NCBI RefSeq assembly: GCF_001422725.1
Contig: NZ_LMMA01000001.1
Coordinates: 1 to 64,000 of the forward strand
Length of the DNA: 64,000 nucleotides
Direction: 5' to 3'
From: Flavobacterium sp. Leaf82
GTDB taxonomy: Bacteria > Bacteroidota > Bacteroidia > Flavobacteriales > Flavobacteriaceae
Below, in pieces: positions 17,744 through 26,687 of this stretch (positions are counted from its first letter, which is position 1; each line of letters opens with the position of its first letter). The notes beneath the pieces were generated by a model. It was not told where the DNA came from. It worked only from the letters and a program-made list of their open reading frames with translations, and made no database searches. Made by a program: the position numbers and the translations under genes.

Positions 17744-18727
17744 ATGAAAAGAATACTTATTACCGGAGCTGCAGGATTTTTAGGATCGCATTTGTGCGAC
17801 CGATTCATTAAAGAAGGCTATTATGTTATTGGAATGGATAATCTGATTACGGGAGATCTTAAAAATATAGAACATTTATTCAAGTTAGAACATTTCGAAT
17901 TTTACCATCATGATATCACCAAGTTTGTACACATTCCGGGTGATTTAGATTATATTTTACATTTTGCTTCACCGGCAAGTCCCATAGATTATTTAAAAAT
18001 TCCAATCCAGACTTTGAAAGTTGGATCTCTTGGAACGCATAATTTGTTGGGATTAGCAAGAGTTAAGAAAGCAAGAATCCTTATTGCTTCAACTTCTGAA
18101 GTTTATGGAGATCCATTGGTTCACCCACAAACCGAAGAGTATTACGGAAACGTGAATACAATTGGACCGCGTGGAGTTTATGACGAAGCAAAACGTTTTC
18201 AGGAATCAATAACAATGGCGTACCATACTTTTCATGGCGTAGAAACGAGAATCGTTCGTATTTTTAATACATACGGTCCAAGAATGCGTTTGAACGACGG
18301 ACGTGTAATTCCGGCTTTTATTGGACAGGCTTTACGCGGAGAAGATTTAACCATTTTTGGAGACGGAATGCAAACGCGTTCTTTCTGTTATGTTGATGAT
18401 CAGGTCGAAGGTATTTTCAGATTATTACATTCAGATTATGTATATCCGGTAAATATTGGAAATCCGGATGAAATCACGATTAAAGATTTTGCAGAAGAGA
18501 TCATTAAATTAACCGGAACCAATCAAAAGGTAGTCTATCATCCTTTACCAATAAATGATCCATTACAGCGTCAGCCAGATACGACAAAAGCAAAAGAATT
18601 ATTGGGTTGGGAAGCAAAAGTAAACCGTTCTGAAGGAATGAAAATTACTTACGATTATTTCAGATCACTTTCGAAAGAAGAATTATCAAAAGAAGAACAC
18701 AAAGACTTTTCAAGTTATATTAAATAA
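17744..18727 (+). CDS. UDP-glucuronate decarboxylase (UDP-xylose synthase), SDR family
   Basis: Converts UDP-glucuronate to UDP-xylose with bound NAD. An extended SDR enzyme of 327 residues: [10 protein letters not shown] at 8-17 binds [14 protein letters not shown] near residue 73 and STSEVYGDP near residue 119 are characteristic of the UXS family, and the catalytic Tyr/Lys pair is in YDEAKR near residue 145. A polysaccharide biosynthesis role is suggested by the adjacent glycosyltransferase and wecB genes, though those are on the other strand. Sure of the family; dTDP-glucose dehydratase is less likely given the SPASP motif. Confidence 0.9.
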   Translation: MKRILITGAAGFLGSHLCDRFIKEGYYVIGMDNLITGDLKNIEHLFKLEHFEFYHHDITKFVHIPGDLDYILHFASPASPIDYLKIPIQTLKVGSLGTHNLLGLARVKKARILIASTSEVYGDPLVHPQTEEYYGNVNTIGPRGVYDEAKRFQESITMAYHTFHGVETRIVRIFNTYGPRMRLNDGRVIPAFIGQALRGEDLTIFGDGMQTRSFCYVDDQVEGIFRLLHSDYVYPVNIGNPDEITIKDFAEEIIKLTGTNQKVVYHPLPINDPLQRQPDTTKAKELLGWEAKVNRSEGMKITYDYFRSLSKEELSKEEHKDFSSYIK

Positions 18728-18728
18728 A

Positions 18729-18766
18729 AAAACGGGCAATTATCATTAGATATTTGCCCGTTTTCT
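18729..18766. terminator. Bidirectional terminator
   Basis: AACGGGCAA (18731-18739) pairs with TTGCCCGTT (18754-18762), with A-run before and T-run after. It separates the convergent UXS and WbuB-like genes. Confidence 0.85.
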
Positions 18767-18782
18767 TTTTTGATGAATTTGC

Positions 18783-19970
18783 TTAAAATGCATTATTTTC
18801 AATAAGTTCTTTCATTTGCTCACCCAGATTAAAATGACTTTTTGCATGAAGAAAAATAGTCTTTTTCATCTTTTGAATTTCGTCTTTTCCTAATTCAGAA
18901 ATCTGGTTTAAAGTTGAATTTAATTGCTCAAAATCTTCAACAGGAACAACCCAACCCAAATTATTTTCTTCAACAATATTTTCTCCTTCGCCTCCTCCAA
19001 AATAAAAAACAGGAAATCCTAAAGCACTATATTCGAATATTTTTGAAGGTACAGAACCGTAAATCCTCGTTTTAAGAGGAACAAGAGCAATGTCCTGATT
19101 CTTTAATGTTTCATGCAAAACGTTTCGCTCTAACATGCCGTGAAAAATGATTTTTTTTGTCGGATTTTGGTTGAGGTAATTAACAATTTGAGTTTTCTCA
19201 GCGCCATCTCCAAAAATATGCAATTCGATATTTAAGTTTTCTAAATTCAATTGCTGAATAAGTTCAAAAACACCTTGTGCAACACCAAGTAAACCAGCAT
19301 AAAACAACTTTATTGGTTCTGTAGAATTATCCTTTTCTTCAAGAAAATCCTCTACAAAATGATCAGGATAATTACGATACAAAAAGCATTTTTTATCAGG
19401 AAAAATAGAATGAATATGTTCTATTATTTCATTTGATTGTCCAAAAATATGAGTTGCCTTTTTGTAAATAAAGCGTTCAATAAAAAGCAGGGTTTTATGC
19501 GAAACACTATTTTTCTTTAATACTTCGAGTTCAATAGCAGCAGTTGGCCAGAGATCTGAAACATTCAAAATAATGGTTTTACGTTTCAGCCAAAGCACAA
19601 ATACCGAAACAAAAGAGAGCAATAATGGCGGCGATTGTACAATAACTTTTTTTGGAGTTTTGGCAAACAACAAATAAAAGAATAAAGTAGTTGAAAATGA
19701 AAGTGTCGAAACAATTCGTTTAAATATATTCGAACTATTACTAGGATAAATCCAAAGGCGTTTTAGCGTTATATTTTGAATCTTCTCAGTAACAGAGAAC
19801 TTACCTTTATATTCCGGAAATAATTCTCCTTTTGGATAATTAGGAAGTGGAGAAATTACCGAAACTTCATATCCGTTTTGATTTAATTTTAAAGCCAGTT
19901 GTTCAATTCTATTGGCGGCAGCACCTTTTTCCGGCGGATAATAATTTGATATAATTAAAATGTCCTTCAT
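18783..19970 (-). CDS. WbuB-like family 4 glycosyltransferase
   Basis: A 395-residue GT-B glycosyltransferase of the GT4 family. The N-terminal domain starts ISNYYPPEKGAAANRIEQLA, typical of WbuB-like enzymes that transfer sugars such as N-acetyl-fucosamine to lipid-linked acceptors. A membrane-associating hydrophobic stretch lies near residues 85-105. The C-terminal domain has LFYAGLLGVAQG near residue 223 and the acceptor EX7E-like region PSKIFEYSALGFPVFY near residue 304. Its ATG overlaps the wecB stop codon (TAATG), so the two are translationally coupled. The exact sugar is not readable. Confidence 0.82.
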   Translation of the reverse strand: MKDILIISNYYPPEKGAAANRIEQLALKLNQNGYEVSVISPLPNYPKGELFPEYKGKFSVTEKIQNITLKRLWIYPSNSSNIFKRIVSTLSFSTTLFFYLLFAKTPKKVIVQSPPLLLSFVSVFVLWLKRKTIILNVSDLWPTAAIELEVLKKNSVSHKTLLFIERFIYKKATHIFGQSNEIIEHIHSIFPDKKCFLYRNYPDHFVEDFLEEKDNSTEPIKLFYAGLLGVAQGVFELIQQLNLENLNIELHIFGDGAEKTQIVNYLNQNPTKKIIFHGMLERNVLHETLKNQDIALVPLKTRIYGSVPSKIFEYSALGFPVFYFGGGEGENIVEENNLGWVVPVEDFEQLNSTLNQISELGKDEIQKMKKTIFLHAKSHFNLGEQMKELIENNAF

Positions 19971-21058
19971 TATTTTTTATCCAATAAAATTGAAATAATT
20001 CTTTCCGATGCTTTTCCATCCCATAACTCTGGAATACCACTTTTTCGTGGACCATTTTTCAAGAACTGACCAAAGACTTTTTGTAAATTTTCTAATGATG
20101 TTCCTACAATAGTATTAGATCCTATGGTTTCTGTTTCAGGTCTTTCAGTATTATTTCGCATTGTAAAACACGGAATTCCCATAACGGTTGTCTCTTCAGA
20201 AATTCCGCCGCTATCCGTAATAATGGCAAAACTATTTTTGATTAAATACATGAAATTTAAGTAACCTTGAGGCGCGACAAAAATGATATTTTTAAACGTT
20301 ATATCGCTTTCACTCAAAATGGCTTGCGTTCTGGGATGAATTGGAAACAATATTTTTTTGTCGTTAACCAAATCGTCAATTCCGTGCAATAATTTAATTA
20401 GTGATGAAACTTCGTCAACATTTCCAGGACGATGAAGCGTTAAAATAATATAATTTTTTTCGCTAAGTCCATGTCCATTCCAAAAGTCCGGTGCTGAAAT
20501 TCTATCAATATTTTGATATAAAGTATCGATCATAACATTGCCCACAAAATGCACATTTTCAGGATTTGAACCCAATTTAAATAAATTTTCTGAGGCAGAA
20601 GTTGAGGTTGTAAAAAAGTAATCAGTAATACTATCCGTCAACATTCTGTTGATTTCTTCCGGCATTGTTAAATCTCCTGAACGAATACCTGCTTCGACGT
20701 GCGCTACTTTTGTATGGCATTTTTTGGCTACAATCGAACACGCCATAGTTGAGTTGACATCGCCAACAACCAAAACTAAATCGCAAGGATTTTGAAGTAA
20801 TTCCTTTTCAAAAGCAATCATAATTGCTGCAGTTTGTTCTGCCTGAGAACCACTTTTTACTTCTAGATTTACATTTGGTTTAGGAATATTTAATTCTTCA
20901 AAAAAAGTATCACTTAAGTTTTTATCGTAATGCTGACCGGTATGAACCAATCGAAAAGAAACATCAAAACCTTCATTTTGCTTGCTTTTTATGGCGTTAA
21001 TAATGGGTGCAATTTTTATAAAATTAGGTCTTGCGCCAGCGATTATAGTTATTTTCAT
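19970..21058 (-). CDS. wecB: UDP-N-acetylglucosamine 2-epimerase (non-hydrolysing)
   Basis: Interconverts UDP-GlcNAc and UDP-ManNAc for surface polysaccharide synthesis. 362 residues with the family start IIAGARPNFIKIAPI, HTGQHYD near residue 40, GDVNSTMA near residue 100, HVEAGIRSGDLTMPEE(x)NR near residue 119, and TDSGGISEE near residue 267. The start codon lies inside a relic of a PaaK-like gene. It is upstream of and coupled with the WbuB-like gene. Some relatives act on UDP-FucNAc-type sugars, so the precise substrate is not certain. Confidence 0.92.
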   Translation of the reverse strand: MKITIIAGARPNFIKIAPIINAIKSKQNEGFDVSFRLVHTGQHYDKNLSDTFFEELNIPKPNVNLEVKSGSQAEQTAAIMIAFEKELLQNPCDLVLVVGDVNSTMACSIVAKKCHTKVAHVEAGIRSGDLTMPEEINRMLTDSITDYFFTTSTSASENLFKLGSNPENVHFVGNVMIDTLYQNIDRISAPDFWNGHGLSEKNYIILTLHRPGNVDEVSSLIKLLHGIDDLVNDKKILFPIHPRTQAILSESDITFKNIIFVAPQGYLNFMYLIKNSFAIITDSGGISEETTVMGIPCFTMRNNTERPETETIGSNTIVGTSLENLQKVFGQFLKNGPRKSGIPELWDGKASERIISILLDKK

Positions 21059-21059
21059 A

Positions 21060-21190
21060 AGTAGGTGGTATTCTTTCTAAAAACTTTCTTTTGGCAAAAG
21101 TAAAGTTTAAATTGGAATTTGGATAAATTGAGATACTTTCTTGAATGTTTAAATCATTTTTGAGTATATCAAAACTGATCTTGTCAGAGT
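21060..21190 (-). pseudogene. C-terminal fragment of a PaaK/CapK-like gene
   Basis: The minus-strand translation contains SISIYPNSNLNFTFAKRKFL followed by ER. This closely parallels the C-terminal end of the intact adenylase at 21922-23268 (AISLYLEPNLNFTFTRKVVL followed by ER). Only about 45 codons remain, without the catalytic domain. The reading frame runs over the start of wecB and stops at 21024. Its upstream side is replaced by palindromes and the ORF6N gene. It is either a decayed tandem paralogue or a duplicated end. Confidence 0.75.
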
Positions 21191-21195
21191 TGGAG

Positions 21196-21346
21196 GTCAC
21201 AATTTGTGACATCAAGATTGTTTTTTTGCAATTCTCTAAGGTCACAATTTGTGACCTTAAAGAATTGTGTTTATTTTCAGTAAGTTAAAACTTGATATCG
21301 CAATTTGCGACATCAAGTTTCAAGGTCACAATTTGTGACCTTGAAA
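21196..21346. repeat. Cluster of GTCACAATTTGTGAC palindromes
   Basis: Four palindromes in 150 bp: 21196-21210 (15 bp), 21237-21259 (23 bp, core GGTCACAATTTGTGACC), 21288-21320 (33 bp with one mismatch, core TCGCAATTTGCGA) and 21318-21346 (29 bp). A fifth, 31-bp perfect copy lies inside the ORF6N gene at 21650-21680. No terminator-like T-run follows them. Confidence 0.92.
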
Positions 21347-21356
21347 AAGTAGGGAA

Positions 21357-21878
21357 TTATTTTTTATAGCCAATTTTGACTCTTTCATTTTCATCTTCTT
21401 TCTTTTCAGTCAATTCATCTAAATAAGAAAAAACCAATTCAATATTTTTATCATAATTCTCTAACTTCTTTTGAATCTGAAGAATATCAACCTTAATTTC
21501 TGTTGTATCCAAAAGCATTTGTCTCACTTTCGCGAAAATACGCATGATTTGAATATTGGTTTGAATTGCTTTGTCGCTTTTTAAAATGCTTGAGAGCATG
21601 AGAATGCCGTGTTCAGTAAAGGCAAAAGGGGATATTCTAGTTCCTCCCCAACTTGAGGTCACAATTTGTGACCTCAAGTTATTAAATTCAGTTTGAGATA
21701 ATTCAAACATAAAATCTTCGGGAAATCTTGAAATATTTCTTTTTACAGATTGCTTTAAAACTTTAGTTTCAATTCCATAAAGTAAAGCGAGATCACGATC
21801 AAGCATTATTTTTTGACCGCGTATAAAATATATTTTATTTGAAATTGTTTCTTCAGAAAGCAGAGATTGATCGTCCAT
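21357..21878 (-). CDS. ORF6N-domain protein
   Basis: 173 residues with the ORF6N (KilA-N-type, phage-derived DNA-binding) domain: IYFIRGQKIMLDRDLALLYG near residue 15, KRNISRFPEDFMFEL near residue 45, SSWGGTRISPFAFTEHGILM near residue 77, and a C-terminal coiled coil. These proteins are common, often solitary, in Bacteroidota; their role is unknown. A 31-bp perfect palindrome lies in the coding sequence and encodes the LRSQIVTS segment; related palindromes flank the 3' end. Promoter element at 21899-21906. The gene separates an intact PaaK-like gene from a PaaK-like fragment, which suggests it was inserted. Confidence 0.88.
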   Translation of the reverse strand: MDDQSLLSEETISNKIYFIRGQKIMLDRDLALLYGIETKVLKQSVKRNISRFPEDFMFELSQTEFNNLRSQIVTSSWGGTRISPFAFTEHGILMLSSILKSDKAIQTNIQIMRIFAKVRQMLLDTTEIKVDILQIQKKLENYDKNIELVFSYLDELTEKKEDENERVKIGYKK

Positions 21879-21898
21879 GAGTTTTTTATTAGTAAAAA

Positions 21899-21906
21899 CA
21901 AATGTA
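21899..21906 (-). promoter_or_regulatory. Promoter -7 element of the ORF6N gene
   Basis: Reads TACATTTG on the minus strand, exact TAnnTTTG, 20 bp before the ATG. Confidence 0.55.
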
Positions 21907-21921
21907 AGATTTTATTTATAT

Positions 21922-23268
21922 TTATAAATACGATTTAAATTGTTTTAGTTTTCCGCTTTTGCTTCTTTCCAGAACTACTTTTCGGGTAAAAGTGAAGTTT
22001 AAATTTGGTTCTAAATATAATGAGATTGCCTTTTCTATTTTTTGAATTTGAGCAGTATGTAATTCACGATCACTAACATATTCAATTTCAAAAGTGTTTA
22101 ATTGCGTTTGTTTGATAATAAATTCTTTTACATTTCCGTCATCTTCGATAATGCTTTTGGTTACATAATAAAAGGTCAAACCCGGCGATTTTTTTCCGCT
22201 TGGGAGAATCGCAATGTCATTAGTTCTTCCAATTAGTTTTTTAAGAATTGGTTTTTGTGGCGTACTTTTTTCATCTAAAATTCCGATATCACCTATTTCA
22301 TATCTTATGAACGGATGTGCTTTATTAAACAAAGAAGTAATCACAATTCGGCCTTCTTCCCCGTAAGGGAGAACATTATTATTTTCGTCAAGAATTTCGA
22401 CAAAAAGGGTTTCTGCATTAATTTGCCATTCTCCATTTGGATTTTCAAAAGCAATTAAATCAAGTTCTGAAGCTCCATATTCATTGATAACGGGAATTCC
22501 GAATTGTTTTTCCAGCAGTTTTTTATCTGATTCAAAAAGCATTTCCGAAGTAACGAAACACGCTTTTAACGTGGGACAAACATCTTTTAAAACAATATTT
22601 TTCTGTTCCAGATATTTAGCAAATAAAACGATCGAGCTTGTATAGCCATTGATATAATCGAATTTTTTAGTTTTAAATTTTCGGAGGAATTTCTCCAGAA
22701 CAACATCAGATAAATCAAAAACCGGAAACCTGAAACGATGTGTCAAAAAATCCTTAATTCGTTCTTTTTGATATCCAATAAAATCCATCGGAATGCCGTA
22801 AAAACGTGCTTGCAGCGAACGATTAAAATCGATTTTATACCAACCAAAACGCATAAAAATCGAAGTCCAGGTTAAGGAATGGCAATATTTATCTTTGGCA
22901 AATACAAACGGAGTTCCGCTGGATCCGGACGTTTTGTTGAGGTATACATTTTTTTTCGAATATCCTTTTGAAAGTCTTTCTTCGAGCGGTTTTTGTAGAT
23001 TTTGTTTGTTTAAAATGGGCAAATCTTCCCAATTAGGATTTATATGATTTCCAACTAAATCCAGATAAAACGAATTGTTTTTTAAATGAAAATTTACAAT
23101 TTCTTCTTTTTTATTTTGGAGAAAAAAAACATATTCTTCTTCAGATAAATTCACGATTTTATCCAATTCAGCCTTAGCTTTCTTTATTGGAAAACCATTT
23201 AATTTAAGCGAAATATCAAAAATAGAAATCATTTGGGCTGAATTTTCATCAAAAATAATATTATCCAA
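21922..23268 (-). CDS. PaaK/CapK-like adenylate-forming protein
   Basis: A 448-residue ANL-superfamily protein of the phenylacetate-CoA ligase-like (CapK) type often found in capsule and O-antigen loci. Visible motifs are LNKTSGSSGTPFVFAK (P-loop) near residue 110, NEYGASELDLIAFE near residue 255 and RYEIGDIGIL near residue 311. The real substrate is unknown; such proteins near glycosyltransferases are thought to activate small acids for sugar decoration. It lies upstream of wecB and the WbuB-like gene on the same strand but is separated from them by ORF6N. Start taken at the first ATG; MISIF (residue 13) is an alternative. Confidence 0.82.
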   Translation of the reverse strand: MDNIIFDENSAQMISIFDISLKLNGFPIKKAKAELDKIVNLSEEEYVFFLQNKKEEIVNFHLKNNSFYLDLVGNHINPNWEDLPILNKQNLQKPLEERLSKGYSKKNVYLNKTSGSSGTPFVFAKDKYCHSLTWTSIFMRFGWYKIDFNRSLQARFYGIPMDFIGYQKERIKDFLTHRFRFPVFDLSDVVLEKFLRKFKTKKFDYINGYTSSIVLFAKYLEQKNIVLKDVCPTLKACFVTSEMLFESDKKLLEKQFGIPVINEYGASELDLIAFENPNGEWQINAETLFVEILDENNNVLPYGEEGRIVITSLFNKAHPFIRYEIGDIGILDEKSTPQKPILKKLIGRTNDIAILPSGKKSPGLTFYYVTKSIIEDDGNVKEFIIKQTQLNTFEIEYVSDRELHTAQIQKIEKAISLYLEPNLNFTFTRKVVLERSKSGKLKQFKSYL

Positions 23269-23331
23269 TTACTAACATAGAAGAATGAACAACTTTTTAA
23301 GATTTAATTATTTTTTACGTATAAAAGCAAT

Positions 23332-23339
23332 TATTTTTG
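23332..23339 (+). promoter_or_regulatory. Promoter -7 element of purD
   Basis: TATTTTTG, exact TAnnTTTG, 25 bp before the purD ATG. Confidence 0.55.
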
Positions 23340-23364
23340 CACCACAACTAAATACAACTATACC

Positions 23365-24639
23365 ATGACAATTTTACTATTGGGATCAGGCGGAAGAGAA
23401 CATGCTTTTGCGTGGAAAATGATTCAGAGTCCACTTTGCGAAAAACTTTTTGTTGCACCAGGAAATGCGGGAACAGCTGCAATCGCTACAAACGTTGCAA
23501 TGTCTCCAACAGATTTTGATGCGATTAAAGCATTTGTAATTCAGGAAAATGTAAAAATGGTGGTCGTAGGACCAGAAGATCCATTGGTAAAAGGAATTTA
23601 CGATTATTTTAAAAACGACGAAAGTCTACAACATATTCCGGTTATTGGACCATCTAAATTAGGTGCTCAATTAGAAGGAAGCAAGGAGTTTGCTAAAGAA
23701 TTCCTGATGAAACATAATATCCCAACTGCTGCTTACGACAGTTTTACTGCTGAAACAGTTGAAAATGGATGTGCGTTTCTTGAAACTTTACAACCTCCGT
23801 ACGTTTTAAAAGCAGATGGATTGGCAGCTGGAAAAGGGGTTTTGATTATTCAGGATCTTGAAGAGGCTAAAACCGAATTAAGAAACATGTTGGTTCACGA
23901 AAAATTTGGAGCAGCAAGTTCAAAAGTAGTAATCGAAGAGTTTCTTGACGGAATCGAATTAAGCTGTTTTGTTTTAACGGACGGAAAAAGCTATAAAATT
24001 CTTCCAACAGCAAAAGATTACAAACGTATTGGCGAAGGCGATACAGGATTAAATACAGGCGGAATGGGAGCGGTTTCTCCAGTTCCTTATGTTGATGCTG
24101 TTTTGATGGAAAAGATCGAAACTCGCATCGTAAAACCAACAATCGAAGGTTTCCAGAAAGACGGAATCGAATATAAAGGTTTTGTATTTATTGGTTTGAT
24201 TAATGTAAAAAATGAACCAATTGTTATTGAATACAATGTAAGAATGGGAGATCCTGAAACCGAAGTTGTAGTGCCAAGATTAAAATCTGATTTGGTTGCA
24301 TTGTTCCAGTCTGTTGCAGATCAAAAGTTAGATACTTTTGAATTAGAAGTTGATCCTAGAAGTGCTACTACAATTATGGTAGTTTCTGGCGGATATCCTG
24401 AAGATTTTGAAAAAGGAAAAGTAATTACCGGTTTAGAAAACATAACTGATTCGATAGTTTTTCACGCGGGTACAAAATTAGAGGACAATAATGTCGTTAG
24501 TAATGGAGGACGAGTATTGACTGTAACATCTTATGGGGACGATTTTCAACAGGCCATAAAAAAATCTTACCAAAATATAGATAAACTAAATTTTGATAAG
24601 ATGTATTTTAGAAAAGATATTGGCTTCGACTTACTTTAA
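23365..24639 (+). CDS. purD: Phosphoribosylamine-glycine ligase
   Basis: Second step of de novo purine synthesis: ATP-dependent joining of glycine to phosphoribosylamine. 424 residues with the N-domain LLLGSGGREHAFAWKM at 3-18, VGPEDPLVKG near residue 72, the ATP-grasp P-loop region LKADGLAAGKGVLI near residue 148, NTGGMGAVSP near residue 229 and the metal-binding EYNVRMGDPETE near residue 289. Length is standard. It stands alone rather than in a pur operon, and its 3' end overlaps a convergent small membrane-protein gene by 9 bp. Confidence 0.96.
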   Translation: MTILLLGSGGREHAFAWKMIQSPLCEKLFVAPGNAGTAAIATNVAMSPTDFDAIKAFVIQENVKMVVVGPEDPLVKGIYDYFKNDESLQHIPVIGPSKLGAQLEGSKEFAKEFLMKHNIPTAAYDSFTAETVENGCAFLETLQPPYVLKADGLAAGKGVLIIQDLEEAKTELRNMLVHEKFGAASSKVVIEEFLDGIELSCFVLTDGKSYKILPTAKDYKRIGEGDTGLNTGGMGAVSPVPYVDAVLMEKIETRIVKPTIEGFQKDGIEYKGFVFIGLINVKNEPIVIEYNVRMGDPETEVVVPRLKSDLVALFQSVADQKLDTFELEVDPRSATTIMVVSGGYPEDFEKGKVITGLENITDSIVFHAGTKLEDNNVVSNGGRVLTVTSYGDDFQQAIKKSYQNIDKLNFDKMYFRKDIGFDLL

Positions 24640-24861
24640 AAAAGAGTGAGCTGTAGTATCTTGATTTTCTGTTCCGGCGTCATCAAAAATGCGTAATTGT
24701 TTAATCCAGTAAACGATTGCGCATGCACAGATGATCATAAAAAACCAGTTAATAGTATTCGCACCAAACCAGGTAATAAGTTCTAAGTGACGTAAAAAGT
24801 CAAGTGGAGCAAATAAAATGTTAACGAATAAGTATTGTATTCCTTCAAAAAAAGCTGTCAT
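24631..24861 (-). CDS. Small membrane protein (DUF6341-like)
   Basis: 76 residues with two hydrophobic segments (FFEGIQYLFVNILFAPL and NWFFMIICACAIVYWI) and a short charged tail. I believe it matches a flavobacterial family labelled DUF6341; function unknown. It is convergent with purD, overlapping its end, and divergent from the membrane protein at 24999. The conserved neighbourhood with upp in flavobacteria is from memory, not computed. Confidence 0.6.
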   Translation of the reverse strand: MTAFFEGIQYLFVNILFAPLDFLRHLELITWFGANTINWFFMIICACAIVYWIKQLRIFDDAGTENQDTTAHSFLK

Positions 24862-24998
24862 AATTTATAAAATTATATGTTATTTATTGTTTTTAACGCA
24901 TTGAAGACAAAATTCAATAAAGAATCTTTTTTCAACTTGTTGGTTTTCCTTTTTAAACAAGTATTATATTTACAATCACAAAAGTATAAAATATCCTT

Positions 24999-25928
24999 AT
25001 GATAACAAGTGTTTTTAAAAAATCTACGCCATTAAATTATTCATTGGTCGTAATTTTAATACTGGTTTTCTTTTTTGTTTTTCAAATTAAAGATCCATCA
25101 TGGGTGAGTTCTTATTTTTTGGCATTCCAAAAAGTAAGTCTGCTTTGCTTTATTTTAGCGTCTTTTTTCCTTATTAATTTTATTGTAAAAAAGAACGGAC
25201 TGAGCAAAGACAATGGTTACGCGATCTTTTTTTACTTATTGTTTATATTATTTTTCCCCACGATTTTTAATAATGCAAATGTTGTATATGCCAACTTTTT
25301 TGTTTTGTTGGCACTCCGAAGATTAATTTCACTGCAATCGTTAAAAGCGGCAAAAGAAAAAATATTCGATGCCTCTTTTTGGATTTTAATAGCTTCTTTA
25401 TTTCAATTTTGGTGCATTCTTTTCCTGATATTGGTTTTTATATCGATTATTTTTCATGTTTCGAGAGATTATAGAAACTGGATTTTGCCTTTTATAGCGC
25501 TTATGGCTGTGTCAATAATCTTTTTATTTATTTCTCTAATCTTCCATATCAACATAATCGAGTTTTTTCAGGAACGCGCTGTAGTAGATTTTAGTATTGA
25601 TTATTTCAAGAACAATTACGAAAACGGTGCACTTTCGATATATGTTGCTGTATCTTTATTTTTTATAGTTTCGATGTTGAGCACATTGTCAAACAGACCG
25701 CAAATCTTACATTCATCGTACAAAAAAGTTGTAGCTTGTTTTTTTATTGCTGCATTTGTTTACATCGTTTCACCGGATAAAAGTAATGATCTGTTGCTAT
25801 TTAGTATCGCTCCTTTGACCATTATGGCATCAAGCCATGTAGAATATATGAAGCAGAAACTTAATAACGAAATTGTTTTTTATGTGTTGATTGTGTGTAG
25901 TTTATTTACATTTTTTTCTCAACTATAA
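24999..25928 (+). CDS. Polytopic membrane protein (DUF6427-like)
   Basis: 309 residues with about nine or ten hydrophobic helices from residue 15 to the end and short loops; charged residues are few. It resembles the flavobacterial DUF6427 family, with no known role. Its 3' end overlaps the convergent upp gene by 6 bp. No enzymatic motif is visible. Confidence 0.65.
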   Translation: MITSVFKKSTPLNYSLVVILILVFFFVFQIKDPSWVSSYFLAFQKVSLLCFILASFFLINFIVKKNGLSKDNGYAIFFYLLFILFFPTIFNNANVVYANFFVLLALRRLISLQSLKAAKEKIFDASFWILIASLFQFWCILFLILVFISIIFHVSRDYRNWILPFIALMAVSIIFLFISLIFHINIIEFFQERAVVDFSIDYFKNNYENGALSIYVAVSLFFIVSMLSTLSNRPQILHSSYKKVVACFFIAAFVYIVSPDKSNDLLLFSIAPLTIMASSHVEYMKQKLNNEIVFYVLIVCSLFTFFSQL

Positions 25929-26576
25929 TTTGCTTCCGTAAGCAAGATCACCAGCATCACCAAGACCCGGAACAATATAATTTTTCTCATTTAATTTCTC
26001 ATCCAGGGAAGCTACCCATAAATGACAGTTTTCAGGAAGGCTTTTTTCAAGAAAAGCAATTCCTTCCGGTGCAGCAATTACAACTACAATATGTATCTCT
26101 TTTGGTGTTGCATTTTCAATTAATTTTCCGTGAACTGCAACGATAGACTGACCGGTCGCCAGCATTGGATCAAGCAGTAAAACGGTTTTGTCGTTGATGT
26201 TAGAAACGGCTTGATATTCTACCCGTATTTCAAATTCATCATCATTATTAGGATGATATCTGCAAGCGGAAACAAAGCTGTTTTCGGCGTGATCAAAGTA
26301 GTTCAAAAAACCATTATGAAGTGGCAATCCTGCTCTTAAAATTGAACATAGAACCAAATCACTTTCGATTTCGGTTGTTTTTTTAATGCCAAGCGGAGTT
26401 TGAATTTCGATATTTTTATACGACAAATCTTTGCTTAGTTCATACGCCATAATTTCGCCAATACGTTCTATATTTCTTCGAAAACGCATGCTGTCGTTCT
26501 GAACATTAATATTTCTGATTTGACCTAAAAAGTGGTTTAATACGCTATTATTTTCAGAGATATAATGGATTTTCAT
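25923..26576 (-). CDS. upp: Uracil phosphoribosyltransferase
   Basis: Salvages uracil to UMP using PRPP. 217 residues with the PRPP-binding loop as VLLLDPMLATGQSIV near residue 131, the uracil-binding C-terminal IVPGLGDAGDLAYG near residue 200, and SILRAGLPLHNG near residue 82 (the usual VPILRAG motif). Cytosolic, normally GTP-sensitive. A single gene whose start is close to the divergent DUF4254 gene. Confidence 0.95.
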   Translation of the reverse strand: MKIHYISENNSVLNHFLGQIRNINVQNDSMRFRRNIERIGEIMAYELSKDLSYKNIEIQTPLGIKKTTEIESDLVLCSILRAGLPLHNGFLNYFDHAENSFVSACRYHPNNDDEFEIRVEYQAVSNINDKTVLLLDPMLATGQSIVAVHGKLIENATPKEIHIVVVIAAPEGIAFLEKSLPENCHLWVASLDEKLNEKNYIVPGLGDAGDLAYGSKL

Positions 26577-26659
26577 AATAAAATTTTAGAATTATCAATG
26601 GGTTACAGTACGATAACGAAAAAATCATCGTTTTATTCGCACGATAAAAGTATAAAAAG

Positions 26660-26667
26660 TATCTTTG
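26660..26667 (+). promoter_or_regulatory. Promoter -7 element that fixes the DUF4254 start
   Basis: TATCTTTG, exact TAnnTTTG, 20 bp before ATG at 26688. It lies inside the longer possible frame opening at 26565, so the downstream ATG is the likelier start. Confidence 0.6.
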
Positions 26668-26687
26668 TAACTCTAACAAATAAAGAC

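Noticed and set aside
21024..21245. 73-codon open frame ending inside wecB
   Set aside because: It begins in a palindrome and continues into a relic of a PaaK-like C-terminus; better described as a gene fragment.
17744..23268. Complete capsule or O-antigen locus
   Set aside because: Only one decarboxylase, one glycosyltransferase, one epimerase and one adenylase are present; no polymerase, flippase or Wza/Wzc genes within the group.
26565..26687. Longer start for the DUF4254 gene
   Set aside because: It overlaps the upp start and contains an exact TAnnTTTG promoter 20 bp before ATG 26688.
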